NCBI GenBank assembly: GCA_019635795.1
Contig: JAHBYV010000009.1
Coordinates: 62,001-126,000, forward strand
Source: Rhizobiaceae bacterium
Lineage (GTDB): Bacteria > Pseudomonadota > Alphaproteobacteria > Rhizobiales > Rhizobiaceae
Length of the DNA stretch: 64,000 nt
Reading direction: 5' to 3'
Of this stretch, positions 25,722-35,366 are shown in pieces. The notes under the pieces were generated by a model. The model saw nothing but the letters and a program-made list of their open reading frames with translations. It did no database searches and had not been told where the DNA came from. The number at the start of each line of letters is the position of its first letter. Within the stretch, counting starts at the first letter, position 1. The position numbers and the translations under genes are program-made.

Positions 25722-26561
25722 ATGAGCACGGCCACCCATTCCCCTGCCCGCACATTTGCTGCACATGCGGTACTGATTGCCTATACGGCTATCGCTCTGT
25801 TTCCGGTGTTGCTGATTGTCATCAACTCGTTCAAGTCGCGTAACGCGATTTTCCGTTCGCCTCTGGCTTTGCCGACGCCGGAAAATTTTGACCTGATCGG
25901 CTATGCCACCGTGCTGAAGCAGGGTGATTTCTTCCTGTATTTCCAGAACAGCCTTATCGTGACAGTCGTTTCGCTTTTTCTGGTGTTGCTGTTCGGAGCT
26001 ATGGCCGCGTTTGCGCTTTCGGAATATCGCTTCAAGGGCAACACGCTGATGGGGCTTTACCTGGCGCTCGGCATCATGATTCCGATCCGGCTAGGCACCG
26101 TTGCTATCCTGCAATTGATGGTCGCCAGCGGGCTGGTCAACACGCTGACGGCGCTGATCCTCGTCTATACGGCGCAGGGCCTGCCGCTGGCAGTTTTCAT
26201 TCTATCGGAATTCATGAAGCAGGTTTCTGACGACCTGAAAAATGCCGGGCGCATCGACGGCCTGTCCGAGTATCGCATATTCTTCCGGCTGGTGTTGCCG
26301 CTCGTTCGCCCTGCAATGGCAACGGTTGCGGTTTTCACCATGATCCCTATCTGGAACGATCTTTGGTTCCCGTTGATCCTCGCGCCCTCTGAGGAAACAA
26401 AGACCGTTACGCTCGGCGCGCAAATCTTCATCGGCCAGTATGTCACCAACTGGAACGCTGTGCTCGCCGCGCTGTCACTGGCGATCCTGCCAGTGCTGGT
26501 TCTCTACGTCATTTTCTCGCGGCAACTGATCCGCGGCATTACTTCTGGAGCAGTGAAATGA
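25722..26561 (+). CDS. ABC sugar transporter permease, second subunit
   Basis: This 279-residue MalG/UgpE-type permease has six membrane segments. The first is VLIAYTAIALFPVLLIVINSF and the last LSLAILPVLVLYVIFS. Its coupling loop is DDLKNAGRIDGLSEYRIFFR. It begins 10 bp after the first permease and overlaps the next gene by 4 bp (ATGA), so the four genes are tightly linked. Confidence 0.9.
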   Translation: MSTATHSPARTFAAHAVLIAYTAIALFPVLLIVINSFKSRNAIFRSPLALPTPENFDLIGYATVLKQGDFFLYFQNSLIVTVVSLFLVLLFGAMAAFALSEYRFKGNTLMGLYLALGIMIPIRLGTVAILQLMVASGLVNTLTALILVYTAQGLPLAVFILSEFMKQVSDDLKNAGRIDGLSEYRIFFRLVLPLVRPAMATVAVFTMIPIWNDLWFPLILAPSEETKTVTLGAQIFIGQYVTNWNAVLAALSLAILPVLVLYVIFSRQLIRGITSGAVK

Positions 26562-27619
26562 GTTCGCTTAAGCCTCTGCGCGTCGTTGTTGCGGGCCTTG
26601 GCAATATGGGTCGCAGCCATGCGTTAGCATATGAAACAAATCCCGGTTTCGAGATTGCCGCACTGGTGAACCGTTCAGACGTACCGCTTCCGCAGGAGCT
26701 GGAGCGCCATGCAATTCGCCGCTCGTTCGACGATGCTTTGCGTGAGGAAAAGCCCGACGTCGCGTCAATCAACACATATTCTGACAGCCATGCCGAATAC
26801 GCAGTCAAGGCGCTGGAAGCAGGCTGCCATGTATTCGTGGAAAAGCCGCTCGCAACCACCGTTGCCGATGCTGAACGCGTTGTGGCCGCCGCAAAGGCAA
26901 ATGGCCGGAAGCTGGTTGTCGGCTATATCCTGCGCCACCACCCATCATGGGTGCGCTTGATTGCCGAAGCCCGCGCGCTGGGCGGCCCTTACGTGTTTCG
27001 CATGAACCTTAATCAGCAATCCAGCGGGTCTACCTGGGCCACCCACAAGCAGCTGATGCAAACGACACCGCCGATTGTCGATTGCGGTGTGCACTATGTC
27101 GATGTGATGTGCCAGATCACCGATGCAAAGCCAGTCGAGGTTCGTGGCATGGGATTGCGGCTTTCCGACGAAATCGCGCCGGATATGTATAATTACGGCC
27201 ATTTGCAGGTGTTGTTCGATGATGGGTCGGTCGGTTGGTATGAGGCCGGATGGGGGCCAATGATTTCTGAAACCGCTTTCTTTGTGAAAGACGTGATTTC
27301 TCCAAATGGCTGCGTTTCCATCGTCATGGACGAAAGCGCCAAATCTGACGACATCGACACTCACACCAAAACGTCGCGGCTACGCATTCACCATGCAAAG
27401 ACCGGCGAAGATGGCAAGTTTGCCGCGCCTGACCAAATGCTTTCGATGGAGGGCGAACCGGGCCATCAGGAGCTTTGCGACATGGAACAGGCATTTTTGC
27501 TGAAGGCCATTCGCGACGATGTGGATTTGACGCGTCACATGTCCGACGCCGTGAAGTCTCTTGCTGTGTGTCTGGCAGCAGATGAAAGTGTGCGCACCGG
27601 GCGCGCGATAAAGCTGTAG
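26558..27619 (+). CDS. Gfo/Idh/MocA family oxidoreductase
   Basis: This 353-residue protein has an N-terminal NAD(P) Rossmann fold, RVVVAGLGNMGRSHALAYE, the family signature VFVEKPLATTVADAERVV (about 92-109) and a C-terminal alpha/beta substrate domain with DCGVHYVDVMCQ, where the histidine is the usual catalytic residue. Family members oxidise or epimerise sugars, and some use NAD for glycoside cleavage or anhydro-sugar opening. Placed between permease and ATPase genes of an amino-sugar importer, it may act on the imported sugar, for example an anhydro- or N-acetyl derivative, before MurQ and NagA. The substrate is unknown. Confidence 0.88.
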   Translation: MSSLKPLRVVVAGLGNMGRSHALAYETNPGFEIAALVNRSDVPLPQELERHAIRRSFDDALREEKPDVASINTYSDSHAEYAVKALEAGCHVFVEKPLATTVADAERVVAAAKANGRKLVVGYILRHHPSWVRLIAEARALGGPYVFRMNLNQQSSGSTWATHKQLMQTTPPIVDCGVHYVDVMCQITDAKPVEVRGMGLRLSDEIAPDMYNYGHLQVLFDDGSVGWYEAGWGPMISETAFFVKDVISPNGCVSIVMDESAKSDDIDTHTKTSRLRIHHAKTGEDGKFAAPDQMLSMEGEPGHQELCDMEQAFLLKAIRDDVDLTRHMSDAVKSLAVCLAADESVRTGRAIKL

Positions 27620-27628
27620 GGGGCTGCG

Positions 27629-28630
27629 TTGGGTTCGCTTTCCATTCAGAATGTAAAAAAGTCATTCGGCAAGGTCGATGTTCTCAAGGGCATAGACCTT
27701 GACGTTAAGGACGGCGAATTCGTTGTCTTTGTCGGGCCTTCCGGCTGTGGCAAGTCCACGCTGCTGCGCATTATTGCCGGGCTTGAGGACGCAACTTCGG
27801 GCACGGTGCAGATCGACGGCAAACCGGTAAACGATGTGCCTCCTGCCAAACGCGGCATTGCTATGGTTTTTCAGACCTATGCGCTTTATCCGCACCTGAC
27901 CGTAAAGAACAATATGGGGCTGGGGCTGAAGCAGGCCGGTGAAGCTGCCGCCGAGATCGAAAGACGCATCGGCGTTGCCTCAACCATGCTTTCGCTGGAA
28001 CCCTATCTTGAACGTCGCCCGGCTGAACTTTCCGGTGGCCAGCGCCAGCGTGTCGCCATAGGGCGCGCTGTCGTGCGCGAGCCCAAGCTGTTTCTGTTCG
28101 ATGAGCCGCTCTCCAATCTCGATGCAGCGCTGCGAGTCAACACACGGCTGGAAATAGCAGAGCTTCACCGGCGGCTGGGCGCAACGATGATTTATGTTAC
28201 GCACGATCAGGTTGAGGCCATGACGCTGGCTGACAAGATTGTGGTCTTGAACGCCGGGCGCATTGAGCAGGTTGGCGCGCCGATGGAACTTTACAACAAT
28301 CCAGCCAACACATTCGTGGCAGGATTCATCGGCTCTCCGAAGATGAACTTCATCGACGGGGCGCGTTTGGGCGACACGGCAAAAACAATCGGGGTTCGGC
28401 CCGAACACATACTTGTCGATCCCAACAAGGGCGACTGGAAAGGCGTTGTGATCCATGCCGAACATCTTGGCGCGGACACAAACCTTTACCTCGACACTGA
28501 AAAAGCCGGTCGCATTACCGTTCGGCTGTTCGGGGAATATGCAGCCGAGCCGGGAACCACGCTTTATGCAACTCCCGTCAACGCGCGCACTTACCGGTTT
28601 GACGAGGCCGGTCGCGCGATTGCCAGATAA
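27629..28630 (+). CDS. ABC sugar transporter ATPase (UgpC/MsmK type)
   Basis: This 333-residue ATPase shows Walker [13 protein letters not shown] near residues 37-48, Q-loop [12 protein letters not shown], signature [14 protein letters not shown], Walker [13 protein letters not shown] and H-loop [15 protein letters not shown]-terminal TOBE-type domain contains [12 protein letters not shown]. The start is a TTG at 27629 with AGGGGG upstream; no ATG is available. It ends the plus-strand operon and would drive the permeases at 24779-26561. It converges on the ghrA-like gene with an 8-bp gap and no visible terminator hairpin. Confidence 0.9.
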   Translation: MGSLSIQNVKKSFGKVDVLKGIDLDVKDGEFVVFVGPSGCGKSTLLRIIAGLEDATSGTVQIDGKPVNDVPPAKRGIAMVFQTYALYPHLTVKNNMGLGLKQAGEAAAEIERRIGVASTMLSLEPYLERRPAELSGGQRQRVAIGRAVVREPKLFLFDEPLSNLDAALRVNTRLEIAELHRRLGATMIYVTHDQVEAMTLADKIVVLNAGRIEQVGAPMELYNNPANTFVAGFIGSPKMNFIDGARLGDTAKTIGVRPEHILVDPNKGDWKGVVIHAEHLGADTNLYLDTEKAGRITVRLFGEYAAEPGTTLYATPVNARTYRFDEAGRAIAR

Positions 28631-28638
28631 TTTGACAG

Positions 28639-29580
28639 TCAATACCCCGCAGTGCGGTCTACGAGGTTGCGCAGCGGCCTGCCCTCTTCCAGCCCGCGCA
28701 TCTGCTCCAGCATGGGGCCGACAAGATGTGCAGGGTCCGAGGTCGCTGCCGCGTGCGGCGTGATGAAAACTTTCGGATTGCCCCAGAACGGGCTGGTCCT
28801 GGGAAGCGGCTCCACCTCGAACACATCCAGACTGGCTTCCTTGAGCGTCCCGTCCTCCAGCGCGCGCAATATGTCCGCATCCCGATGCAGCCTGCCGCGA
28901 CCGGCACTGACGAGAACCGCGCCTCCAAGCGCATTTGTCCGGCGCAATTCGCGCAACAATTCGTAATTGATGATGCCGCGCGTCTGGTCGGTCAGCGGCA
29001 ATAGCACCACCAGAATGTCCGTGGCGTTGAGGAAGGAAATAAGGCCGCTTTCCCCGTGCCATGTGTTAATCCCATCCAGATTGCGCGGTGTGCGGCTCCA
29101 GCCATTGACATGGAAGCCAAGAGCCTTGAGCGCTCTGGCCGCAGCGCCGCCCAGCTCACCAATTCCCATAATTCCGACCGCAACGTCGCTTGAGGTACGC
29201 TGCGCGCGGTCATGCCAGACCTTGCGCTGCTGTTGGGCGCGGTAAGCAGCGCCTTGCCTATGGTGATCCATCACCCGCCAGACAATGTATTCAACCATGT
29301 GCTGCGTCAGGTTGGGGTCCACAATGCGAACAATCGGCACATCCGGCAGTGTCTGGTCGGCCAGAATATGGTCCACGCCCGCCCCGATCGAGAAAATGGC
29401 TTTCAGGTTCGGCAGGCCAGCCAGAACATTCGGCTTTTGCTTCCACACAACGGCATAATTGATAGAGGGATCGTTCGGGCCATCTGATTCCAGAACGACC
29501 TCGCGCTCTTGCGCCAGCAATTCCTGCCAACGATGCGGATTAAACCCGGTTACGGAAAGGAGAACGCGGCTTTCTGACAT
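28639..29580 (-). CDS. ghrA: 2-hydroxyacid dehydrogenase, glyoxylate/hydroxypyruvate reductase A-like
   Basis: This 313-residue D-isomer-specific dehydrogenase is of the GhrA type. The NAD(P) fold carries VGIMGIGELGGAAARALKALG and the catalytic residues are the arginine in VLVSAGRGRLH, the glutamate in SLDVFEVEPLP and the histidine in VFITPHAAATSDP. It reduces glyoxylate and hydroxypyruvate with NADPH in known members. Being convergent with the amino-sugar operon and 36 bp from yejF, it could also handle a 2-hydroxy or 2-keto acid from that pathway, such as the D-lactate freed by MurQ; this is speculative. Confidence 0.88.
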   Translation of the reverse strand: MSESRVLLSVTGFNPHRWQELLAQEREVVLESDGPNDPSINYAVVWKQKPNVLAGLPNLKAIFSIGAGVDHILADQTLPDVPIVRIVDPNLTQHMVEYIVWRVMDHHRQGAAYRAQQQRKVWHDRAQRTSSDVAVGIMGIGELGGAAARALKALGFHVNGWSRTPRNLDGINTWHGESGLISFLNATDILVVLLPLTDQTRGIINYELLRELRRTNALGGAVLVSAGRGRLHRDADILRALEDGTLKEASLDVFEVEPLPRTSPFWGNPKVFITPHAAATSDPAHLVGPMLEQMRGLEEGRPLRNLVDRTAGY

Positions 29581-29615
29581 GGCGAATTGATACCCATGGC
29601 CGCTCGCATTCGCAA

Positions 29616-31244
29616 CTATTGGCTTACGACACCTTCGCTGGCCGTCTCCATCCTGAATGCCGCCGAGATTAGCGCACGCGTATAATCCGTTTTCGGCTCT
29701 TCAAATATCTGGCGCGATGGTCCCTGCTCGACCACCTTACCGTTGCGCATGACGATGACATCATTCGCCAAAGCCCGCACAACTTTCAGATCGTGACTGA
29801 TGAACAGATACGCAAGATTATGCTTTTCCTGAAGGCTGCGCAGAAGATCGACCACTTGCGCCTGCACACTCATATCCAGCGCTGAGGTCGGCTCGTCCAG
29901 CATGACGAAGCGTGGTTTCAGCACCATGGCACGCGCAATGGCAATGCGCTGGCGCTGTCCGCCTGAAAATTCGTGCGGGTAGCGGAAGCGCGTTTCGGGG
30001 TCGAGGCCAACCTCTTTCAGCACGTCCACGACAAGTTCGTCACGATCATCGAAACCAAGTTCAGGCTGGTGGATTTTCAGACCTTCTTCAATGATCTCGG
30101 CAACCGACATGCGCGGGCTCAACGAGCCGTAAGGGTCCTGAAAAACGATCTGCAACTCATGGCGCAGGGGGCGCATATCCGAGTAGCTGAGCTTGTCTAT
30201 CTCCCGACCGTTAAAATCGATCCGCCCCATCGAAGTAATCATGCGCGCGAGCGCAAGGCCAAGCGTGGTCTTGCCTGATCCCGATTCCCCCACGACGCCC
30301 AGCGTCTGCCCTGCCTTCACCTGAACGTCGATGCCATCGACAGCCTTTACATGGTCAACCACGCGCCGGAAAAACCCCTGCCGGATGGGGAACCAGACCT
30401 TTATGTCATCGCCGGACATGACAACCGGAGCATTCGGGTCAGAAGCTGGCGGATTGCCCTTCGGCTCTGCGGATAAGAGACGTTTCGTATAGGAATGTTG
30501 CGGGTTCTCGAAGAGTTCGCGGGTCGGCCCATGCTCGACAATGCGGCCCTGCGTCATAACACAGACGCGATCAGCAATCTTGCGCACAATGCCAAGGTCA
30601 TGCGTGATGAAAAGCATCGACATGCTCTTCTCGCGCTTGAGCTTGGCCAGAAGCTCCAGAATTTGCGCCTGCACAGTAACGTCGAGCGCCGTCGTCGGCT
30701 CATCGGCAATCAGCAGCTTGGGTTCATTTGCCAGCGCCATTGCGATCATGACGCGCTGGCGCTGCCCGCCCGACAATTGATGCGGATAGGCATAAAGGCG
30801 CTTTTCGGGGTCGCGGATTCCAACTTCCCTGAAAAGCTCCAACGTGCGTGCCAGCGCCTGCGCGTCACTCATGCCCTTGTGCAGCTTCAAGACCTCCATC
30901 ACCTGCTGAGAGATTGTGTGCAGAGGGTTGAGCGAGGTCATCGGCTCCTGAAAGATCATCGTGATGTCGTTGCCGCGAACGGCCCGCAGCTCCGGCTCAC
31001 TGCATCTCAGCAGGTCCTTGCCTTCAAACACGATTGATCCGTTTGGGTGGCTGGCGGGCGGATACGGCAGCAATTTCAGGACCGAAAGCGCCGACACCGA
31101 TTTGCCCGAGCCGGATTCCCCGACAAGCGCGACCGTCTCGCCCTTGCCAATGTCAAACGATACGTGATCGACCGCCGTTGTCGTGCGCCCGCCCTGCGTG
31201 AACGTGACCGATAAATCCTTGATGGAAATCAGCAGCTCACTCAT
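29616..31244 (-). CDS. yejF: Peptide ABC transporter ATPase with two ABC domains
   Basis: This 542-residue protein fuses two oligopeptide-type ATPase domains. Domain 1 (about 1-260) has [27 protein letters not shown] and LLIADEPTTALD. Domain 2 (about 275-530) has GESGSGKTTLGLA, FSGGQRQRIAIARA and FVMLDEPTSALD. This is the YejF arrangement. YejABEF imports oligopeptides and microcin C in enterobacteria, and in Agrobacterium a YejBEF complex brings muropeptides into the cell in place of AmpG. It is the last gene of the five-gene operon and overlaps yejE by 4 bp. Confidence 0.94.
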   Translation of the reverse strand: MSELLISIKDLSVTFTQGGRTTTAVDHVSFDIGKGETVALVGESGSGKSVSALSVLKLLPYPPASHPNGSIVFEGKDLLRCSEPELRAVRGNDITMIFQEPMTSLNPLHTISQQVMEVLKLHKGMSDAQALARTLELFREVGIRDPEKRLYAYPHQLSGGQRQRVMIAMALANEPKLLIADEPTTALDVTVQAQILELLAKLKREKSMSMLFITHDLGIVRKIADRVCVMTQGRIVEHGPTRELFENPQHSYTKRLLSAEPKGNPPASDPNAPVVMSGDDIKVWFPIRQGFFRRVVDHVKAVDGIDVQVKAGQTLGVVGESGSGKTTLGLALARMITSMGRIDFNGREIDKLSYSDMRPLRHELQIVFQDPYGSLSPRMSVAEIIEEGLKIHQPELGFDDRDELVVDVLKEVGLDPETRFRYPHEFSGGQRQRIAIARAMVLKPRFVMLDEPTSALDMSVQAQVVDLLRSLQEKHNLAYLFISHDLKVVRALANDVIVMRNGKVVEQGPSRQIFEEPKTDYTRALISAAFRMETASEGVVSQ

Positions 31245-32374
31245 TTGAACGTCTTTCGCGGATCGAACGCGTCACGCGTGGCCTCGCCAATGAAAATAAG
31301 GAGCGAGAGCATCATCGCCATAACGAAGAACCCCGTCAGGCCGAGCCACGGTGCATTGAGATTGCGCTGCCCCTGTTTCAGCAATTCGCCCAGCGAAGCA
31401 GAACCCGGCGGCAGGCCAAAGCCGAGGTAGTCCAGCGAGGTCAGGGTCGTGATCGAGGAGTTCAGGATGAACGGCAGGAATGTGAGCGTTGCGACCATCG
31501 CATTCGGCAGAAGGTGGCGAACCATGATTGTTGCATTCGGCACGCCGAGGGCACGCGCCGCACTCACATACTCAAAGTTCCGCGCCCGCAGGAATTCCGC
31601 TCGCACGATGCCCACAAACGAAACCCATGAAAACAGCATCATCAGGCCAAGCAGGATGAAGAACCCCGGCGGAAGAATCGCGGCAACGATCATCAGCAGG
31701 TAAAGCGTTGGCATGGCCGACCAGATTTCAATGAAGCGCTGCATGGTCAGATCTGTCCAGCCGCCGAAATAGCCCTGAACAGCGCCGGCTGAAACGCCGA
31801 TTATCGCTGAACCAATCGTGAGCAGAAGACCGAACAGCACCGAGATGCGGAAGCCATAAATGACGCGGGCGAGAACGTCGCGTGTCTGGTCATCCGTGCC
31901 GAGCCAGTTCCAGTTGCCTATCGTGCAATTCGGGTCGTCCACGCCCATCTGATAGCGCTGGCAGCGCACCTCCTTCGGATACATCCACGAGGGCTTTGCA
32001 GGGGCCGCTTCCGGTATCTCATTGTTCGGCGTGCGGTAGGAATAGCGGATCGGCGGCCAGATCATCCAGCCATTCGAATTGATCTCATCCTGAATGACGG
32101 GGTCGCGGTAGTCAGTCACGGCGAGAAACCCGCCGAACTTCTCTTCCGGATAGCTTACGACGGCCGGAAACAGAATTTCCCCCTTGTAGAAGGCCAATAC
32201 CGGACGATCATTGGCAATAAACTCGGCAAACATCGACAAAACGAAGAGCACGAGGAATATCCACAATGACCAGTAGCCACGCCGGTTAGCCTTGAAGCTT
32301 TCCCAGCGCCTCTGATTGAGCGGTGACAGGAACGGTCTCTTGCGCGGCGTGATCGTGGCTTCTGCGAGCGCCAT
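31241..32374 (-). CDS. yejE: Peptide ABC transporter permease
   Basis: This 377-residue DppC/OppC-type permease has a first membrane segment WSLWIFLVLFVLSMFAEFI, a long periplasmic loop (about 60-165, typical of YejE, with a conserved-looking DYRDP) and five further segments. The inner-membrane coupling motif is EFLRARNFEYVSAARALG. The ATG at 32374 shares one base with the yejB stop; a GTG one codon upstream is equally possible, as GGAGGG precedes both. Confidence 0.93.
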   Translation of the reverse strand: MALAEATITPRKRPFLSPLNQRRWESFKANRRGYWSLWIFLVLFVLSMFAEFIANDRPVLAFYKGEILFPAVVSYPEEKFGGFLAVTDYRDPVIQDEINSNGWMIWPPIRYSYRTPNNEIPEAAPAKPSWMYPKEVRCQRYQMGVDDPNCTIGNWNWLGTDDQTRDVLARVIYGFRISVLFGLLLTIGSAIIGVSAGAVQGYFGGWTDLTMQRFIEIWSAMPTLYLLMIVAAILPPGFFILLGLMMLFSWVSFVGIVRAEFLRARNFEYVSAARALGVPNATIMVRHLLPNAMVATLTFLPFILNSSITTLTSLDYLGFGLPPGSASLGELLKQGQRNLNAPWLGLTGFFVMAMMLSLLIFIGEATRDAFDPRKTFK

Positions 32375-33468
32375 CACACATCCCTCCGCTCAAAATCGAT
32401 GCGGGGGTCGATCCATGTGTAGATCATGTCCGACAGGAGGTTCACCAGAAGTCCCATCAGCGAGAATATATAGAGCGTGGCGAACACCACCGGATAGTCG
32501 CGGTTCAGCACGGACTGCCAACCGAGCAGGCCGAGTCCATCGAGCGAAAAGATGTTCTCTATGAGCAAGGAGCCGCTGAAGAAGGCGGAGATGAACGCGC
32601 CCGGAAAACCCGCGATAACGATCAGCATGGCGTTGCGGAACACGTGGCCATAAAGCACCCGCCCTTCGGACAGTCCCTTGGCGCGCGCCGTCACCACATA
32701 TTGCTTGCGAATTTCGTCAAGGAACGAGTTCTTCGTCAGCAGTGTCGTTACCGCGAAGGCCGATAGCACAAGGGCCGTTAAAGGCAGCGTTATGTGCCAC
32801 AGATAATCGACAATCTTGCCGCCAAGCGACAGTTGATCGAAATTGTCTGATGTCAAACCCTGCAACGGGAACCAGTCAAAGAACGATCCGCCGGCAAACA
32901 GAACCATCAGCAATATGCCGAACAGGAAGCCTGGAATCGCATAGGCGACAATCACAATCGCGCTGGTCCATATGTCGAAACGCGAGCCGTCTTTCACCGC
33001 CTTGCGTATTCCGAGCGGTATTGAAATGAGATTGGAGAGGATGGTGATCCAGAGGCCTATGGTGATTGAAACCGGCATTTTCTCCAGAATGAGATCGAGC
33101 ACCGCTATGTCGCGGAAATAGCTCTCGCCAAAATCGAAGCGCGCATAGTCCCACAGCATCTTGCCGAAGCGCTCAAGCGGCGGTTTGTCGAAGCCGAATT
33201 GTTGCTCCAGCTTGGCGATGAACTCGGGGTCCAGCCCTTGCGCGCCGCGATATTTCGAGCTTTCGCCGCCGGCCTCAAAGCTGCCGCCTGCACCGGCATC
33301 CGCGCCGCCGCCAGACAAGCGATCATCTGCACCCTGCCCGCTGATGCGCGCTATGACCTGTTCGACAGGCCCGCCGGGCGCAAACTGAATAACCGCAAAA
33401 GAAATTGCCATGATCCCGAAAATGGTCGGTATCATCAGCAAAAGACGGCGAAGGACATAGGCCGCCAT
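32374..33468 (-). CDS. yejB: Peptide ABC transporter permease
   Basis: This 364-residue DppB/OppB-type permease starts [20 protein letters not shown], the usual first segment, and carries a periplasmic glycine-rich insertion ([17 protein letters not shown]). Five more segments follow, with the coupling motif [17 protein letters not shown]. It lies 38 bp downstream of the second binding-protein gene. Confidence 0.93.
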   Translation of the reverse strand: MAAYVLRRLLLMIPTIFGIMAISFAVIQFAPGGPVEQVIARISGQGADDRLSGGGADAGAGGSFEAGGESSKYRGAQGLDPEFIAKLEQQFGFDKPPLERFGKMLWDYARFDFGESYFRDIAVLDLILEKMPVSITIGLWITILSNLISIPLGIRKAVKDGSRFDIWTSAIVIVAYAIPGFLFGILLMVLFAGGSFFDWFPLQGLTSDNFDQLSLGGKIVDYLWHITLPLTALVLSAFAVTTLLTKNSFLDEIRKQYVVTARAKGLSEGRVLYGHVFRNAMLIVIAGFPGAFISAFFSGSLLIENIFSLDGLGLLGWQSVLNRDYPVVFATLYIFSLMGLLVNLLSDMIYTWIDPRIDFERRDV

Positions 33469-33506
33469 CCGTTCAACGCGCCCCGTACTGTGTCAACGGA
33501 GATGGT

Positions 33507-35366
33507 TCAAGATTTCCCAATCGCCTTAGCCTTCGCCTCATCAAACCACCAAAGCGTTTCGACCGGAAAGCCATAATCAGGCTTCGGCTCCTTGAAGCCG
33601 AACATATCCCAATAGGCGGCACGGTGATTCGCCAGATAGTATGTTGGAATCCAGTCCAGCCGCGCGCGCAAGACCCGATCAAGCGCATTGAGCGCCGTAA
33701 CAAGCTCCAGGCGGCTCTTTGCCCGCCCGGCAACCTCAACAAGCGCATCTATGGCCGGATTTTCCGTGCCGGGATAGTTGCGCGTTCCGGGCCGTTGCGC
33801 AGCGCGCGAGTGATACAGGGAAACAAGGGAATCATAGCTTGGCGTTGCGCCAACACTGACGGCGAGCATGTTCACATCAAAATCGAACTCGCTTTGCCTT
33901 GCCTCATACTGGGTCGCATCCACGAGGCGGATTGAAGCATCAACCCCGATAGATTTCAGATTCTCCACCCATTTCGCGTAGAGACGCGCTAATCCCTCGT
34001 CATTGGCCAAAAACTCGGCGGAAAGCCGTGCACCCTTGTCATTAACGACAAAATTGCCCTCGCGCTTCCAGCCAGCCTCAGCGAGCAGTTTTGAAGCCTG
34101 ACCCAGCATTTTGCGGTCCCGTCCCGATCCGTCCGAAACAGTTTGCAATATCGCTTCGCCGAACACCTCAGGCGGCAAATCTGAGCGCAGCGGCTCCAGA
34201 AGCGCCAACTCCCCAGCGGACGGTTCTCCCGTTGCCTTGAAGTCGGAATGCTCGAAAGTGGACTGCGAGCGGTCATACGACCCATAAAACAATGTGCGCT
34301 TTGACCACTCAAAATCAAAGCAGAGCGCTATCGCACGCCTTACCCGCACATCGCGAAACTGCGGTCGGCGCTGGTTGAGCGCGACGGCCTGCATTTGCGG
34401 CCATTCCTCGCCAGAAAACTCACGCTTCACAACCCGCCCATCCTTGATTGCGGGGAAGTTATATTCCGTCGCCCAGACTCGTGAGGTGAATTCCTGCCTG
34501 AAGGTGGTGTCCCCCTTCTTGAAAGCCTCGAATGCGGCCTGACGCTCCTGATAGAAATCGATACGAATGCGGTCGAAATTGTGCAGCCCCTTGCGAACTG
34601 CCAAATCACGTCCCCAATAATCCTCAACGCGTTCCAGAACGATACTGCGCCCGGCTGAGACCCTACCCACCCGGTAGGGTCCAGACCCCAGCGGCGGGGT
34701 CAATGTGGACGCCTCGAAGTCATTGGCCGTGTAAAAAGCCTCGGAAACGATTGGCATAACGACAATGGACAATATCGTTTGCGCCGACTGGTTTCCGTTA
34801 AAATCCAGTCGCAGGGTCGACCGGTCGAGCGCGACGGCCGCTGTTAATTCACGCAGCGGAAGCAACAGGTCGGGATGGCCTTTTTCCTTATAAAGGTTGA
34901 AGGAAAAGGCTGCATCCTCTGCCGTCAGAGGCGTTCCGTCGTGCCAACGCGCCGCATCGCGCAGTTTGAACACATAGCTGTTGCGGTCTTTCGAGATTGT
35001 GACGTTTTGCGCCAGCAGGCCATAGACAGCATCGGGCTCATCCAATGCGCGCACCATGAGCGTGTCGAAACACAACTCGATGCGGGGCGGTGACTCGCCC
35101 TTCAGAGCCAGCGCATTGAGCGTGTTGAAGGTGAAGGGCGTCTGGTTGTAAATCCAGTTTGGCGGCTGAAAATTGATCTGGCCGCCTTTCGGAGCGTCTG
35201 GGTTCACATAGTCGAAATACCGGAAATCTGGCCCATACTTCAGCTCCCCAAAGGCGGACAATCCATGCACCGGCACGTCTGACGCAATCTGCGCAAATGC
35301 CATGCGGGGCAAAATTGCCAGCGCGCCCGCACCTGCCATAATGGCTCGGCGAGTTAAGTGCGCCAT
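33507..35366 (-). CDS. yejA2: Extracellular peptide/muropeptide-binding protein, second copy
   Basis: This 619-residue family-5 solute-binding protein begins at the ATG at 35366 (MAHLTRRAIMAGAGALAIL), which has a Tat-like twin-arginine leader with cleavage after AFA near residue 25. Mature motifs are YFDYVNPDAPKGGQIN, YGLLAQNVTISKDRNSYVFK and RDVRVRRAIALCFDFEW. The start overlaps the previous stop by one base; an in-frame extension to 35426 would run into yejA1. It is related to, but clearly diverged from, the neighbouring copy, so the transporter may serve two ligand classes. Confidence 0.9.
   Translation of the reverse strand: MAHLTRRAIMAGAGALAILPRMAFAQIASDVPVHGLSAFGELKYGPDFRYFDYVNPDAPKGGQINFQPPNWIYNQTPFTFNTLNALALKGESPPRIELCFDTLMVRALDEPDAVYGLLAQNVTISKDRNSYVFKLRDAARWHDGTPLTAEDAAFSFNLYKEKGHPDLLLPLRELTAAVALDRSTLRLDFNGNQSAQTILSIVVMPIVSEAFYTANDFEASTLTPPLGSGPYRVGRVSAGRSIVLERVEDYWGRDLAVRKGLHNFDRIRIDFYQERQAAFEAFKKGDTTFRQEFTSRVWATEYNFPAIKDGRVVKREFSGEEWPQMQAVALNQRRPQFRDVRVRRAIALCFDFEWSKRTLFYGSYDRSQSTFEHSDFKATGEPSAGELALLEPLRSDLPPEVFGEAILQTVSDGSGRDRKMLGQASKLLAEAGWKREGNFVVNDKGARLSAEFLANDEGLARLYAKWVENLKSIGVDASIRLVDATQYEARQSEFDFDVNMLAVSVGATPSYDSLVSLYHSRAAQRPGTRNYPGTENPAIDALVEVAGRAKSRLELVTALNALDRVLRARLDWIPTYYLANHRAAYWDMFGFKEPKPDYGFPVETLWWFDEAKAKAIGKS

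Noticed and set aside
27980-29062. Minus-strand open frame spanning the ABC ATPase and GhrA-like genes
   Set aside because: It crosses the ends of two real genes in other frames, and its translation resembles neither a known protein nor a membrane protein.
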